Source: Ferrimonas sediminum (GTDB lineage Bacteria > Pseudomonadota > Gammaproteobacteria > Enterobacterales > Shewanellaceae). From it: DNA of 64,000 bases. Position numbers and translations under genes: made by a program. Each line of letters starts with the position of its first letter. Within the stretch, counting starts at the first letter, position 1. The stretch lies in NCBI RefSeq assembly GCF_900100175.1, contig NZ_FNEM01000005.1, forward strand, positions 199,259 through 263,258, in the 5' to 3' direction. The notes beneath the pieces are model-generated. The model was given only the letters and a program-made list of their open reading frames with translations, made no database searches and was not told where the DNA came from. Below are positions 8,142-17,719 of this stretch, one piece after another.

Positions 8142-8798
8142 ATGAAGCAGTTTAACCAGTTAAAAAACAAACAACGGCAACTGAGAGCCGGCTTTTCCGA
8201 GAACCTGGGGCTGCGGGTACATCGTGCCCTGAGTTGGCTGCAGCGCTCGGAAGCCTGCGACGATGACCCCGACGGCGAATTCATCTTCCTGTGGATCGCC
8301 TTTAACGCCGCCTACGCCAACGACATGGACGCCCAGTACCGAGGCAGCGAACTGGATGCCTCCAACCGATTTCTGACCCGTCTATGCCACCTGGATCCTG
8401 ACCAGCGACTCAGTGCCCTGGTCTGGCAACAGTACCCCGGTCCCATTCGGGTTCTGCTCGACAATCAGCACGTGTTTCAGCCGTTCTGGGACCACCTCAA
8501 CGGCAAACCCGGCAGCGAGCAGTGGCAGCAGCGGTTCAGCGAAGCCAGACAACAGGCGGCCAAAGCACTGAGCCAGCAAAACACCCCCAAAGTGCTGGCG
8601 ATTGCGCTGCAGCGCATCTACACCCTTCGCAATCAGCTGGTTCATGGCGGCGCCACCTGGAACGGTCAGCTAAACCGCCAGCAGGTCAGAGATTGCTGCG
8701 CCATTCTACGCAGCCTGGTGCCCATTGTTATCGACATTATGATGGACAATGCCGACCAGGTATGGGGCGACCCTTTCTATCCGGTGGTGCCCTCCTGA
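8142..8798 (+). CDS. Apea-like HEPN domain protein
   Basis: 218 residues from ATG 8142; an upstream in-frame start at 8049 would add a non-conserved 31-residue extension. The segment FIFLWIAFNAAYAND near residue 50 and the RNQLVHGGATW motif near residue 168 match Apea-type HEPN domains. RNQLVH is an R-x4-H motif, the catalytic signature of many HEPN ribonucleases. The protein has no signal peptide. HEPN proteins act as RNases in toxin-antitoxin, abortive infection and CRISPR systems, but Apea-like ones are mostly uncharacterised. It is followed after 206 bases by a four-gene run ending in an SF1 helicase on the same strand; whether it belongs to that operon is not certain. Confidence 0.7.
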   Translation: MKQFNQLKNKQRQLRAGFSENLGLRVHRALSWLQRSEACDDDPDGEFIFLWIAFNAAYANDMDAQYRGSELDASNRFLTRLCHLDPDQRLSALVWQQYPGPIRVLLDNQHVFQPFWDHLNGKPGSEQWQQRFSEARQQAAKALSQQNTPKVLAIALQRIYTLRNQLVHGGATWNGQLNRQQVRDCCAILRSLVPIVIDIMMDNADQVWGDPFYPVVPS

Positions 8799-9004
8799 AA
8801 GGCGCCCTCTCACTCGGCGGGCAGGCTCTGCCTCCAACGCTCGTACCCGAAGCCCATTCTGCAGCGGCCTTAGTTCGATTTGCCACCAACCGTGGCATCT
8901 GTCGTGTTTTCAGGCAGGTAACAATAGCTGCTGGCAGCTAACCGCAACCGGGCTGTGATAAGATTGATTCCACAAATAAAAAAGCACAGACCTGCACCTC
9001 ATCT

Positions 9005-10000
9005 ATGAATTCACCGGGCACTCTACCTGCACCTCTGAAAGTCCAACTTCCGGTCCGGCGTTACCGCCTTACCCTCCATCACCAGTTGCTCGATGCCTTG
9101 GGCAAGGTGTCGCAGTTTGTGCTGCAGGCCCTGGCCGGCGAAGGCCGCGCCCTGACCGACATCAAGCGCATCACCGCCCTTACCGACGCCCATCTGACGC
9201 CAATACTGACCCGAATGGAAGGGCTGGGCTGGTTCGATAGCGAGCTGCAGCGACTCACCGAGATGGGCCAGGAGATGGCTCAGGCCTCTGAACTGAATGG
9301 CCAGAGCCAGGGGTTGTGGCTGGACGTGGTGGATGGCATCAGCAGCCTGCAGGTCGCCGAGGATGAGCGGCAGTTGCAGCCGCCAACCGACACCGACGAT
9401 GCGGTAACAGCTCCTGAGTACGAGAAAGACTGGAACATTCAGAAAGTACTGCAGACCCGGCGCCTGACCAAGGGCTTGACCGACGACAACGGTGAGGCCT
9501 TTATCGACTTTATGACCCGGTTGTGGCCCCGACATCACGACATTCTATCCAGCCAGTGCCACGCCTGGCAGTTTCAGCTCAGTGTCGATGGCAGTGAGCC
9601 GGCGCTGCGCTATCGCGACATCGAGCTGAGCACAGACACGCCGCTGGAAACGGATTACTGGAAGGGCATCACGGTGCAACTGCCGGTGCTGCAATGCCGA
9701 ATCGAGCACCAGGTACCCAACCTGGTTGCCGGGGAACTGACGCCCCTGCCGACACTCACCGAGGATTACTGCCGGGTATCCGGTATGCCGATAACCCAAT
9801 TTGAACCGGCCATGGCCCGCAAGACGGATCTGCACTGGCCCGCAGCCACCCTGGTTCCCATCACCGAGTTGGTCGCCGCCGGGGAGCCACTGCCACCTCT
9901 GATGAGCCGCAGCGTGTCTCTGACCCAGAGCAACCGGGCGCTGATTCTCGGCCACCACACCTTAAGGCAGCAACTGCATGCCCACCAGGAGTCCCGATGA
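9005..10000 (+). CDS. Unknown protein with N-terminal winged-helix-like region, helicase-operon gene 1
   Basis: A 331-residue soluble protein. Residues about 25-95 (from LLDALGKVSQFVLQALAGEG to the LTEMGQEM segment) read like a winged helix-turn-helix: a helix, a turn with LTDAHLTPILTRMEGLGWF, then a wing. The middle (residues 110-180) is acidic and holds DDNGEAFIDFMTRLWPRHH. The C-terminal half is beta-rich and unrecognised. The stop overlaps the next gene's start by 4 bases. A possible extended -10 (TGTGATAAGAT) lies near 8953-8963, so a promoter for the four-gene run could be here. A role in DNA recognition or regulation is a guess from the winged-helix pattern only. Confidence 0.5.
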   Translation: MNSPGTLPAPLKVQLPVRRYRLTLHHQLLDALGKVSQFVLQALAGEGRALTDIKRITALTDAHLTPILTRMEGLGWFDSELQRLTEMGQEMAQASELNGQSQGLWLDVVDGISSLQVAEDERQLQPPTDTDDAVTAPEYEKDWNIQKVLQTRRLTKGLTDDNGEAFIDFMTRLWPRHHDILSSQCHAWQFQLSVDGSEPALRYRDIELSTDTPLETDYWKGITVQLPVLQCRIEHQVPNLVAGELTPLPTLTEDYCRVSGMPITQFEPAMARKTDLHWPAATLVPITELVAAGEPLPPLMSRSVSLTQSNRALILGHHTLRQQLHAHQESR

Positions 10001-10542
10001 AGACCGTCGAACTGTTCCAGTTTAATCAGCTGGATCTTGGCAGCGGCCGCCACGCCCGGGTAATCAAAAACTCCCGGGCCGCGCTGCAACTGGTGCGCCA
10101 TGGGGCCAAAGGCGCCAACCCGGTGGCCGCCTGGGTCGACGCCGCCATCTCCGTGGCCGATGCCATTAACTCCTACTGCAAACTGCAGCGGGCCAAAGCC
10201 ATCACCGAACAACTGCTGGCCAGAAAACAGGAGCTGAAGCGCAAAGTCGCCAATGCCAGTGAAGTGTTGGCCATTAAAGAGAACCTGTGGCAGCTGGAAC
10301 AGCAACACCGGTTAACCCTGCTGGAAACCACCCTGGAACAGCGGCAGCAGCAGACCCACAGGCTGTTGGCCCAACTGAAGAGCCAGCACAAAAGCCTGGA
10401 GATGCTATTGACCCAGGTGCGGGCCCTGAGGCGCCAAAGCCGCAGCAGTTGCCCGAGATTAACGACCCTGACCCACGCCGCCGACGCCCTGATGCAGGCG
10501 CAACTGGCGTGCCTGGTGTACGCCCTCAATGAGCCGTCATAA
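9997..10542 (+). CDS. Coiled-coil protein, helicase-operon gene 2
   Basis: 181 residues. The first about 60 residues contain a small hydrophobic/Gly-Ala region (AAWVDAAISVADAINSYC). Residues about 65-150 are a long, Gln/Leu/Lys-rich amphipathic helix with heptad character, consistent with a coiled coil. The ATG overlaps the stop of gene 1 (ATGA), so the two are translationally coupled. I recognise no enzymatic motif. It most likely forms a scaffold or partner for the other products of the run, two of which also have coiled-coil or Gln-rich helices. Confidence 0.5.
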   Translation: MKTVELFQFNQLDLGSGRHARVIKNSRAALQLVRHGAKGANPVAAWVDAAISVADAINSYCKLQRAKAITEQLLARKQELKRKVANASEVLAIKENLWQLEQQHRLTLLETTLEQRQQQTHRLLAQLKSQHKSLEMLLTQVRALRRQSRSSCPRLTTLTHAADALMQAQLACLVYALNEPS

Positions 10543-10591
10543 CAACCGCCGGCCCCCGTTGACCGTTTCAAATTGACACCGAGAACTGACC

Positions 10592-11041
10592 ATGAAAACC
10601 CCGACCAAGAAGATTCAAAAGAAACCGAAAACCACTCAGCAAGGCACTGCCGCCAAGGCGGTGGACAAACTGGACGGCCAGCAACTGGTAGAGCTGGCGC
10701 AGGAGGGCGTGAAAGCCTACAGCAGCTACAACGAGCTGCGCAGCGAGCGCGAGCGCACCATTCAGGTGAAAGCCGACGCCCTCAAAGAGATGCAGCAATC
10801 CGATAATGAGGTGCGCAAACAACAAATCGCCTTCCATCAGCGCAGCAAGGAGCTGGAGGTGGAGCAGTACAGCGCCGAAACCGAGCGACAGGCGAACAAC
10901 CATCAACATCAGCAGTGGCAGCAGGATCAGCAGAGCCTTGAAAAGACCATCGCGGTGCTTAGGGCCAAAGTGGCCACCGGAGACGCCAGTGCCGACGAGA
11001 TTGTTTTGCTGCAACAACTGCACAGCGCCGGCCGGGACTAA
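10592..11041 (+). CDS. Coiled-coil protein with basic N-terminus, helicase-operon gene 3
   Basis: 149 residues. The N-terminal 25 residues are very basic (Lys/Thr/Gln), which could contact nucleic acid or the negatively charged membrane surface. Residues about 40-130 are highly charged and Glu/Gln/Lys/Arg-rich with heptad periodicity, a probable coiled coil. No catalytic motif is visible. It lies 49 bases after gene 2 and ends 5 bases before the helicase start, so the same transcript should carry all four. The function is unknown. Confidence 0.5.
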   Translation: MKTPTKKIQKKPKTTQQGTAAKAVDKLDGQQLVELAQEGVKAYSSYNELRSERERTIQVKADALKEMQQSDNEVRKQQIAFHQRSKELEVEQYSAETERQANNHQHQQWQQDQQSLEKTIAVLRAKVATGDASADEIVLLQQLHSAGRD

Positions 11042-11046
11042 ACCGA

Positions 11047-14000
11047 ATGCTCGCCACAATTACCGCCATCGGTGTTGGCATCGCCCTGACCGCCTCCGCT
11101 GCCGCCTGGTATTTCGACAAGGCCACAGAGGAAGAGCAGCGTCGGCACAGCCATTTGCGGGCCGACATCGATGCGCTCAACCAACAGCTGGCCGCCCATG
11201 GCATCGAGCTGGAAACCGCCAATGCCCAGCATCTGCACCGGGCACTGGAGCAGGTACTGAACAAGCTGGGCGAAGAGCATCTGCGTCAGCGCAGCAAAAT
11301 TGCCAGCATCAATGCCGAACTCAGCAAGCTGCCACCCCAGCTGGCCAGAGAGCTGCAGGACGACAGCATCAGCCCTTATCGCCGCCGGGCCCTGAAGCAA
11401 AGCTACTGCCAGATTGAAGATGCCCAGGCCAGATTGCGGGCCTTTGGTGACTACCTCGACTGGTACCGCAACCAGCTCGACCGCTACTGGTCCACCCTGG
11501 ATCACAGCGGCCACGACATCGAGTCGTTGCAGTCGCTGCTCGGCGACATCGCGTTGCCGTCGGCCACCCTGCCCCACGACTGGCTCTATGTGGGCAAGGT
11601 GGTGTTGATCGAGGAGCAGGAACTGGACAGCAACATGGCCTTCAACAGCCGCCTGCACCTGACCAACAATCGGGTGATGCAGGGTTGGAGCAGCGACTTT
11701 CAGGAACGGCTGTTCTTCAACTACCCGCAGCGGGATGCCATTCCGCTGCAGATTGTTCATCACAAGACCAGTGCCAAAGGCAAACGGCTGTTTTACGGCT
11801 GCGTCGCCAAGGGCCGACTCTGGGTCGACCACATCCTGGCGGACGTGCCAATCCCACTGGAGGTGGAACGCAAAACCCGCCTCGGTTACCTGTTGCAGTC
11901 TGAGCTGGGCATTGTCCGCGCTAACCTGCCGATTCAACTGACCCATAACCCGTTGATTGAGCTGCTTCCCGGCCAGCAGGTCGACGCCTACGCCGATCAG
12001 TACAACCTGCTGCTGAGCGATGCACCCGGCAATCTCAACCCCAAATTCAAGCGGATTCAGGTGAGCATGCTTGCCAGCGCCGAGCTGGGCTCAGAGGATC
12101 AGGGCGGACTGTTTCTGTTTATGGCCGCCGAACTGCTGCAGCCTGGCTGGGACGCGGCGCTGGATGGCGCCGACACCACCCCCTGGCGAATGCTGGCACT
12201 GGACGGCAACCAACTGGTGATCGCCCGTCACAACCTGCGCCTGCACTGCCAGATGGACGCCTCGCTGTCGGCGCTGACCGTGCAGCACATTGAACCTTAT
12301 CAGGATCACGGCCAGGGGTTTGAACTGCCCCTGGCGATGGTGGCGGTGGATGCCCGGCTAACCGGCCAGACCCCCACCAATCCCGATGCCTTTGAGCAAC
12401 TGGTCAACCTGACCGCCCAGATTGCCGCCGCCGACGCCAATCAGCAGCAGCGACTGGCCCAGGCCAAAATGCTGGGGCAGTGGCAGCAGGTGATGGACTA
12501 CCAACAAAGCCAGCTGCAACTGACGGTAGAAGGCATCGCCTGCGAGCCCGACGAGCAGGCGGCACAGCTCGAACTGTCGCTGAAGGCTGCCGCCGACGCG
12601 CCGTTGGCGGAGTTCATCGAGGCCTGCAAACAGATTCAGCGCGACGGCTTTGAGCCGCGCTGTCGTCTCAGCTACTGGGGCGACGATGGCCAGGGGCAAC
12701 ACCGCTGGCTGGAGCCACTGCCTCCCCGGGCGCGCCACAAGCTGGAGCTGACCATTCAGGGCAAGCGCCTTAATTTGGGCCTGCCCTGGGTGCACTGCCG
12801 CCAGTTGCAACAAACACTGCAGAAAAACCCGAATGCCGTGGCACTGCAACTGACCCTGCACAAATACGACGACGCCCTCAACCGCCAGCACACCGCCCTG
12901 GAAGCGTTCCGCCATGACACCCTGGCCTCGCCGCGGATCAAGCAGATTTTGCTGGCGCCCGGACAGTATCAGGGCGAACGTGACCCGTTCTGGCACCAGC
13001 ATTTCAGCGGGCCGGTGCAATGGCAGAATCCACAGCTGACCCCGACCCAGAAACAGGTGATCACCACGGCGCTGACCGAGCGCCACCTGGCGCTAATTCA
13101 GGGGCCGCCGGGCACCGCCAAAACCACCAGCATTGTCGAGATGCTGCACCAGATCTTCAGCCAGCAGCCGGAGACCCGAGTGCTGCTGGTGTCCCAACAG
13201 CACGCCGCCGTCGACAACGCCCTGGACCGGTTCATCGATCTGCACCGGCCGCAGCTGGACAGTGGCCGGGTCAACCTGCTTCGCATCGGCCCGGAGAAAA
13301 AAGTGGAAGGCCAGCTGCGCCATTACACCCTGGGCAAACGGCAACAGGAGTTTGTCGACCTCAGCCGCCAGGCGGCCGCCAAGGCCGCCGTCAGTGGCCA
13401 GGCTGATGACCGGGAGCTGGCCAGCCAGTGGCTGAACGGGGTACTGGGCCCGGAGGTAGAAGAGGATGAGCCGGCTCCGGCACTGAATCAGGAGCTGACC
13501 TGGCTGCTGCTGCAAAACCACAACCTGGTCGGCGCCACCTGCGTCGGACTGGCCTCACGACAACAGAGCATCGATCAGCTTCGCTTCGATGTGGTGATCA
13601 TCGATGAAGCCGGCCGTTCCACCGTGCCGGAGCTGATGATTCCCATGCTCAGGGCCAAGAAAGTAATTTTGATTGGCGATCACTTTCAGCTGCCGCCCAG
13701 CGTGGCCCCGTTGCTGCAGACCGATGAAGCCAGCGAAGAGCTGCCGTTTTTGAAAGAGACCTTTCTGGAAACCAGCTTTTTTGAAACCCTCTACAACGGC
13801 CTGCCGTCCCAGTCGAAAAGTTTCCTCGGCGAGCAGTTCCGCATGCCGAAACAGATTGGCGATCTGGTGGCCGAGCTGTTCTACAGCCCGGACGGACAGC
13901 GACAACTGCAGAACGGGCGCATCATCGACGAGTCCGAGTTTCTGCTGCCACACACCCTGATGTGGCAGGACGTTCGCGGCCGTCAGCAGCGCGACAACAC

Positions 14001-14484
14001 CAGCCAGTACAACCGCGAAGAGGCCATCGCCATCATCCGATTCCTGGACGCGCAGCGGCACAAACTCAAGGGCGAGGATAAACGTGAGGTGGCGGTGATC
14101 ACCCCCTATGGTGCCCAGAAACGCACCATTCGGGCGATGATGGCCAAAGTCTGTGACCATGAAAGCCATGGCGAATACCATTGGGGCGGGCTGAGCATCC
14201 GCATCAACACCGTCGACAGTTTTCAGGGCAGTGAAGCGGAACTGGTGTGCTACTCCACCGTGCGCACCTATGGCAACCTGCGCTTCCTGCTGGACTGGAA
14301 ACGGCTCAATGTGGCCTGCTCCCGCGCCAAGGAAAATCTGGTGTTCTTCGGCCACCTGCCGTTTCTGCGCCGCCCCTGCCGCAATGGCGAACGTAACCTG
14401 TTTGCGGAGATCATCGCCCGCATCCCCAAGCAATCCATCCTTCCCCCCCAGCCTCAGCCGCCTAAGGCCCGTCAGCCCGCCTGA
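11047..14484 (+). CDS. Membrane-anchored UPF1-like superfamily 1 helicase, helicase-operon gene 4
   Basis: 1145 residues. Residues 1-18 are a hydrophobic helix (MLATITAIGVGIALTASA) that may anchor the protein, followed by a coiled coil (about 25-150) and a large unrecognised beta-rich region to about 650. The C-terminal third is an AAA_11/AAA_12 helicase: Walker A GPPGTAKT (686-693), Walker B DEAG (853-856), motif III GDHFQLPP (877-884), motif IV EQFRMP (929-934), motif V DSFQGSE (1057-1063) and motif VI NVACSRAK (1088-1095). All motifs are intact, so it should hydrolyse ATP and translocate on DNA or RNA. The family includes UPF1, Dna2 and several phage-defence helicases. A partial copy of its 3' end occurs at 18160. 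The function of the system is unknown; defence or RNA surveillance are possibilities. Confidence 0.85.
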   Translation: MLATITAIGVGIALTASAAAWYFDKATEEEQRRHSHLRADIDALNQQLAAHGIELETANAQHLHRALEQVLNKLGEEHLRQRSKIASINAELSKLPPQLARELQDDSISPYRRRALKQSYCQIEDAQARLRAFGDYLDWYRNQLDRYWSTLDHSGHDIESLQSLLGDIALPSATLPHDWLYVGKVVLIEEQELDSNMAFNSRLHLTNNRVMQGWSSDFQERLFFNYPQRDAIPLQIVHHKTSAKGKRLFYGCVAKGRLWVDHILADVPIPLEVERKTRLGYLLQSELGIVRANLPIQLTHNPLIELLPGQQVDAYADQYNLLLSDAPGNLNPKFKRIQVSMLASAELGSEDQGGLFLFMAAELLQPGWDAALDGADTTPWRMLALDGNQLVIARHNLRLHCQMDASLSALTVQHIEPYQDHGQGFELPLAMVAVDARLTGQTPTNPDAFEQLVNLTAQIAAADANQQQRLAQAKMLGQWQQVMDYQQSQLQLTVEGIACEPDEQAAQLELSLKAAADAPLAEFIEACKQIQRDGFEPRCRLSYWGDDGQGQHRWLEPLPPRARHKLELTIQGKRLNLGLPWVHCRQLQQTLQKNPNAVALQLTLHKYDDALNRQHTALEAFRHDTLASPRIKQILLAPGQYQGERDPFWHQHFSGPVQWQNPQLTPTQKQVITTALTERHLALIQGPPGTAKTTSIVEMLHQIFSQQPETRVLLVSQQHAAVDNALDRFIDLHRPQLDSGRVNLLRIGPEKKVEGQLRHYTLGKRQQEFVDLSRQAAAKAAVSGQADDRELASQWLNGVLGPEVEEDEPAPALNQELTWLLLQNHNLVGATCVGLASRQQSIDQLRFDVVIIDEAGRSTVPELMIPMLRAKKVILIGDHFQLPPSVAPLLQTDEASEELPFLKETFLETSFFETLYNGLPSQSKSFLGEQFRMPKQIGDLVAELFYSPDGQRQLQNGRIIDESEFLLPHTLMWQDVRGRQQRDNTSQYNREEAIAIIRFLDAQRHKLKGEDKREVAVITPYGAQKRTIRAMMAKVCDHESHGEYHWGGLSIRINTVDSFQGSEAELVCYSTVRTYGNLRFLLDWKRLNVACSRAKENLVFFGHLPFLRRPCRNGERNLFAEIIARIPKQSILPPQPQPPKARQPA

Positions 14485-14526
14485 GGCTCAACACAACGGC
14501 CCGCGATAGAAGCGGGCCGTCTTAAC
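14015..14526 (+). repeat. Left copy of the duplicated helicase 3' end
   Basis: The last third of the helicase coding region plus its terminator is repeated at 18160-18454. The two copies match almost base for base except that the right copy lacks 216 bp (left positions 14168-14383). The left copy is intact and belongs to the functional gene. Confidence 0.85.
14496..14520 (+). terminator. Terminator of the helicase operon
   Basis: A perfect 9-bp GC-rich stem (ACGGCCCGC / GCGGGCCGT) with a 7-base loop lies just after the helicase stop. The following tract (CTTAACT) is a weak U run, so termination may be inefficient. The same hairpin is repeated with a better T run at 18424-18448. Confidence 0.7.
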
Positions 14527-14621
14527 TACCGGCATAACCAGATAAACCTTGAGCTTATCTCATTGGCGATACCAAAATAACTCTTACATCATGGCCATTT
14601 AAACGTGACCTCTGCAAGTCA

Positions 14622-16616
14622 TTACTTATTTGGGTGGCAGGTCATGCAAGAGTAAGGGTCTGGATATACCGGATCCGTACTCCAGTCGCTATTGCCGCGC
14701 ACTTTCATGTCATCACTGTAAAGACCATGCATATAGACGAAGCTTTGGTTTTCCTTCGCAGGCAGAGCATTAAGAAGATAGTTCGCATCACCATAGCGCT
14801 CTGCACTAAGGTTAGCGACAGCATCTCGGTCTTCAGACGGGACATCAATTACTGGCTCCGCTGGGTAAATAGCTGTTGAACCTTCTGCCGCCGCACCTTC
14901 ATACATCTTAGTAAATCGCTTATTAACAGTGCCGTGGTTCTTTGGTTCTAAATCATTATCATGACACCAAAAACACGTTCCTACCTCACCATGGCCTGAA
15001 GGAGCACCGTTGCTACCATGACACTGCGCACACTGATAGGGCGCAACAGCAGCTTCAACACCTTCGGTTAAGTCATAGGATTGGATGCCTTTACCCAGAT
15101 CAATTACATCGACCGGCTTAGGATTAACACCCAGAGTGCCATGGTCACTGTCTGCATGAATGCCTTCGAGAGAATGACAAGTACCACAATCCGCAACTCC
15201 CCAACCAAAGTGAGCGTCTGTCAAAGGAGCAATTGCATCCTCAATGTTGTAGATCGGATATTTATCATCGCCACCAACACGACCGGCTTCTTCGGTATAA
15301 AAGAAGCTTAATTTTTTATTAACAAGCGCTGCAAAATCAACAGGATAATACATTGGCCAAACATCAGAGAATATGTGTTTATTCCTGTCGCCGAACCAAT
15401 CTGAAATGTCTATTGTCAATCCTTTTTCAGCAAAATAATTTTTACACTCAGCGTCAATAACCCCATCAGCTTCCCCTGAAGGCTTACCATCAAGTCCGAT
15501 GCCATCACAGAATGTTGCGTGATTACTAGAACCAGGACCCATTTGGCCTAGCCCATACTTATGCATGACATCACTTTTGTACTTCGTTTCACTTGCATCA
15601 ATAGCATAGGCTAATCGCCCCTGGTTAACGACTCCATTAACTGAGTTTACTACGAAATGTTGAATATCAACCCCTGTTGATAACGTTCCCCAAAAGGAGA
15701 ACCCCACATCGATCAACCCCTGCTCTTGCATACTAAGGTATACGTCAGCAAGCGTTATCATTGCATCCTTTTTATATATATCTGGGCGAAGGTTGTGCGG
15801 CTGGACTTCAACATCCTTGAAAAACATCCGCTCGCCGCCAATGGGTTGAACCATTACTGATGGGACGATTACCCGATTATCAGTAAATTTCTCATCTGCA
15901 GCTCTTCTTCTTTCAGCCTGAGCTCGATGCATTTCCTCACGCCGGAATGTATAGGCATCACTATAAGATCTCAGCAACACTCCAGATTCATTTTGAAGTA
16001 CCGTCAACTCCAACCGAGTACTAAGTAGCTCACCCCAGTTGGTGTAGTTAAACTCACGTTTAAATTCACCAGTATCATTAATCCAGCTTGCATACCAGTT
16101 TGGATCGCCCTGTCCTAATGGTTTTCCATCCTGGTCAAATTCAATAGCACTGCCATCCTCATTACGCCAAACAGTATACCTATAAGCACCGATGTCTTCA
16201 CCCCACTCATACTCGACATGAAAATCGTCACGAGTTTTTGAAAGATAGAGCAATACATCAGCAAAAGTTATTTGCCCATCATTAAAAATATCATCCCGGA
16301 GTGGCTTTGAAATGACTTTACGGATTTCTTCAGCATCAACCGTGAAACCATGCTTAATATCAGAATAACGCCCCTCGGTTTGCGCCACCCAATCAGCTCG
16401 TTCCATTTTATCCAAGTAAATTGTAATAGGACCTTCAAGTTGCCATTTGACATCTGGCCCCCAGACATTTTCAAAGGCACCTGAACCAGTCTGTGGTGGC
16501 TGTCCCGTTTCAGGTACATCGGGGGATGTAGGCTCATCAGCGCGATTATCATTATCACTGCCACACCCTGATAGCATGGTTATGGACAGCGCGAGAGCGA
16601 TTGCAGCTTTGTTCAT
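14622..16616 (-). CDS. Tetraheme c-type cytochrome lipoprotein
   Basis: About 664 residues from the third of three consecutive ATGs (best spacing to GGAG). It begins with a lipoprotein signal (MNKAAIALALSITMLSGCG), the lipobox LSGC giving a lipidated Cys. The C-terminal third has four CxxCH heme sites: CGTCH, CAQCH, CFWCH and a final CMTCH close to the end. Scattered His residues could supply distal ligands. The N-terminal two thirds contain two EF-hand-like stretches (for example DDIFNDGQITFADVLLYLS and DGVIDAECKNYF) but no family I can name. It probably moves electrons at the outer membrane or in the periplasm. The gene is lower in GC than the window and faces the LuxR gene divergently, suggesting acquisition together. 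No dedicated heme-assembly genes are adjacent. Confidence 0.75.
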   Translation of the reverse strand: MNKAAIALALSITMLSGCGSDNDNRADEPTSPDVPETGQPPQTGSGAFENVWGPDVKWQLEGPITIYLDKMERADWVAQTEGRYSDIKHGFTVDAEEIRKVISKPLRDDIFNDGQITFADVLLYLSKTRDDFHVEYEWGEDIGAYRYTVWRNEDGSAIEFDQDGKPLGQGDPNWYASWINDTGEFKREFNYTNWGELLSTRLELTVLQNESGVLLRSYSDAYTFRREEMHRAQAERRRAADEKFTDNRVIVPSVMVQPIGGERMFFKDVEVQPHNLRPDIYKKDAMITLADVYLSMQEQGLIDVGFSFWGTLSTGVDIQHFVVNSVNGVVNQGRLAYAIDASETKYKSDVMHKYGLGQMGPGSSNHATFCDGIGLDGKPSGEADGVIDAECKNYFAEKGLTIDISDWFGDRNKHIFSDVWPMYYPVDFAALVNKKLSFFYTEEAGRVGGDDKYPIYNIEDAIAPLTDAHFGWGVADCGTCHSLEGIHADSDHGTLGVNPKPVDVIDLGKGIQSYDLTEGVEAAVAPYQCAQCHGSNGAPSGHGEVGTCFWCHDNDLEPKNHGTVNKRFTKMYEGAAAEGSTAIYPAEPVIDVPSEDRDAVANLSAERYGDANYLLNALPAKENQSFVYMHGLYSDDMKVRGNSDWSTDPVYPDPYSCMTCHPNK

Positions 16617-16936
16617 CATCATCTCCGTGATTAAGAAACTCTGGTTAGCTAGGATTAGAGATAGTCTTGTAAAGATGGAGATGAATCTATGTAGGATGCT
16701 ACACAAAACCTCAGCAATTCAATTCTTGTGTGACCAAGACCTCATGGTTTTTAATCAGTTGCATAGGGGCGACATTCCACCTGGTTGCAGATGCCTTGAT
16801 GAAAAGCATCTCTAAAACTGCCTGATAAACAAAGCTAACACCATACTAATTTTTATCAGAACCATGTCGATATTCGGTTCAATAGCTGCTAACCTAAAAT
16901 CCGTGGAATAAATCAAATCGTTTGACTGATTGAGTT
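16617..16936. promoter_or_regulatory. Divergent intergenic region between the cytochrome and LuxR genes
   Basis: 320 AT-rich bases between divergent genes must hold both promoters. A small inverted repeat (GATGC, 13 bases, GCATC) lies at about 16791-16813. I see no convincing -35/-10 pair and no gene. Confidence 0.3.
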
Positions 16937-17719
16937 ATGGGTGACTTCATTATGAGCTCTATAGATTTTGATTGTAAGAGCGCAGGCCGTACTATTGTGG
17001 AGAAGAGGCTAAAAGCGTTTGCATTAGAAAATTCCTTAGAGGATATTTTCTATTCCTATGATATCAATATTGATGCTCCTATAAGTCATGCCGAAGAACC
17101 AAGAGACTTGTGTAAGCGATTCAAAAAAAGAAAGCAAGTTTTCTTTAGTTCCGAGAAGGGTCGCAACTATTTCAAGGTAATGATTTTAGATAGGTTAAAT
17201 ACCGACTCTGAATTCAAAAGCAAATTCGAGAAAAAATTATATAAAAAAGATGGAGCTAATGAGTGCAAATGTGTGTATGACAAGCGTCGCCATAAGAAAA
17301 ATCTATTAACGAAGAAACATGATAATTTTGGCTATGAAAAGAAGTTTGAACTAATCATAGCCTGCTCAGAGAGTAAATACTTCTTTGCCAGATTTATTAT
17401 TATGACTAATGACCACAACATTGATGAGTCATACATAGTAAAAAAACTGAAGCCTAGTTTATTGAAACTCAACAAAGAGATCATTAATTACTTCAAAACA
17501 CTGATGAATCCCATCTGTGATTATCAACACGTAAAACAGAATTCGTTACGGGTACTTGAGTGCCTGGCGAAGGGAATGAACAGGGATGAAATAGCTGATG
17601 AGCTATATTTAACAGTGCGCGGAGTTGATTACCACATTGAATTACTAAAGTCCTCGTTGGTTGCCAACAACATCGCCAACTTGATTTACAAGGCCTGTGC
17701 CCTTAACTTATTAAAATGA
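16937..17719 (+). CDS. LuxR-family transcriptional regulator
   Basis: 260 residues if started at 16937, 255 from a second in-frame ATG at 16952; neither has a strong ribosome binding site. The C-terminal about 60 residues hold a LuxR/GerE helix-turn-helix: LRVLECLAKGMNRDEIADEL then a recognition helix around TVRGVDYHIELLKSSL and the ANLIYKACALNLL end. The N-terminal 195 residues are Lys-rich and do not show the tryptophans and Asp expected of an acyl-homoserine-lactone pocket, so the signal is unknown. Codon use is AT-rich, unlike the flanking GC-rich genes, indicating horizontal transfer. Its divergent position suggests it controls the adjacent cytochrome. Confidence 0.7.
   Translation: MGDFIMSSIDFDCKSAGRTIVEKRLKAFALENSLEDIFYSYDINIDAPISHAEEPRDLCKRFKKRKQVFFSSEKGRNYFKVMILDRLNTDSEFKSKFEKKLYKKDGANECKCVYDKRRHKKNLLTKKHDNFGYEKKFELIIACSESKYFFARFIIMTNDHNIDESYIVKKLKPSLLKLNKEIINYFKTLMNPICDYQHVKQNSLRVLECLAKGMNRDEIADELYLTVRGVDYHIELLKSSLVANNIANLIYKACALNLLK

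Noticed and set aside
12358..14433. Long minus-strand frames opposite the helicase (12358-13086 and 13555-14433)
   Set aside because: All helicase motifs are on the plus strand; the antisense frames are products of GC-biased codon positions and encode low-complexity Leu/Gln/Val sequence.
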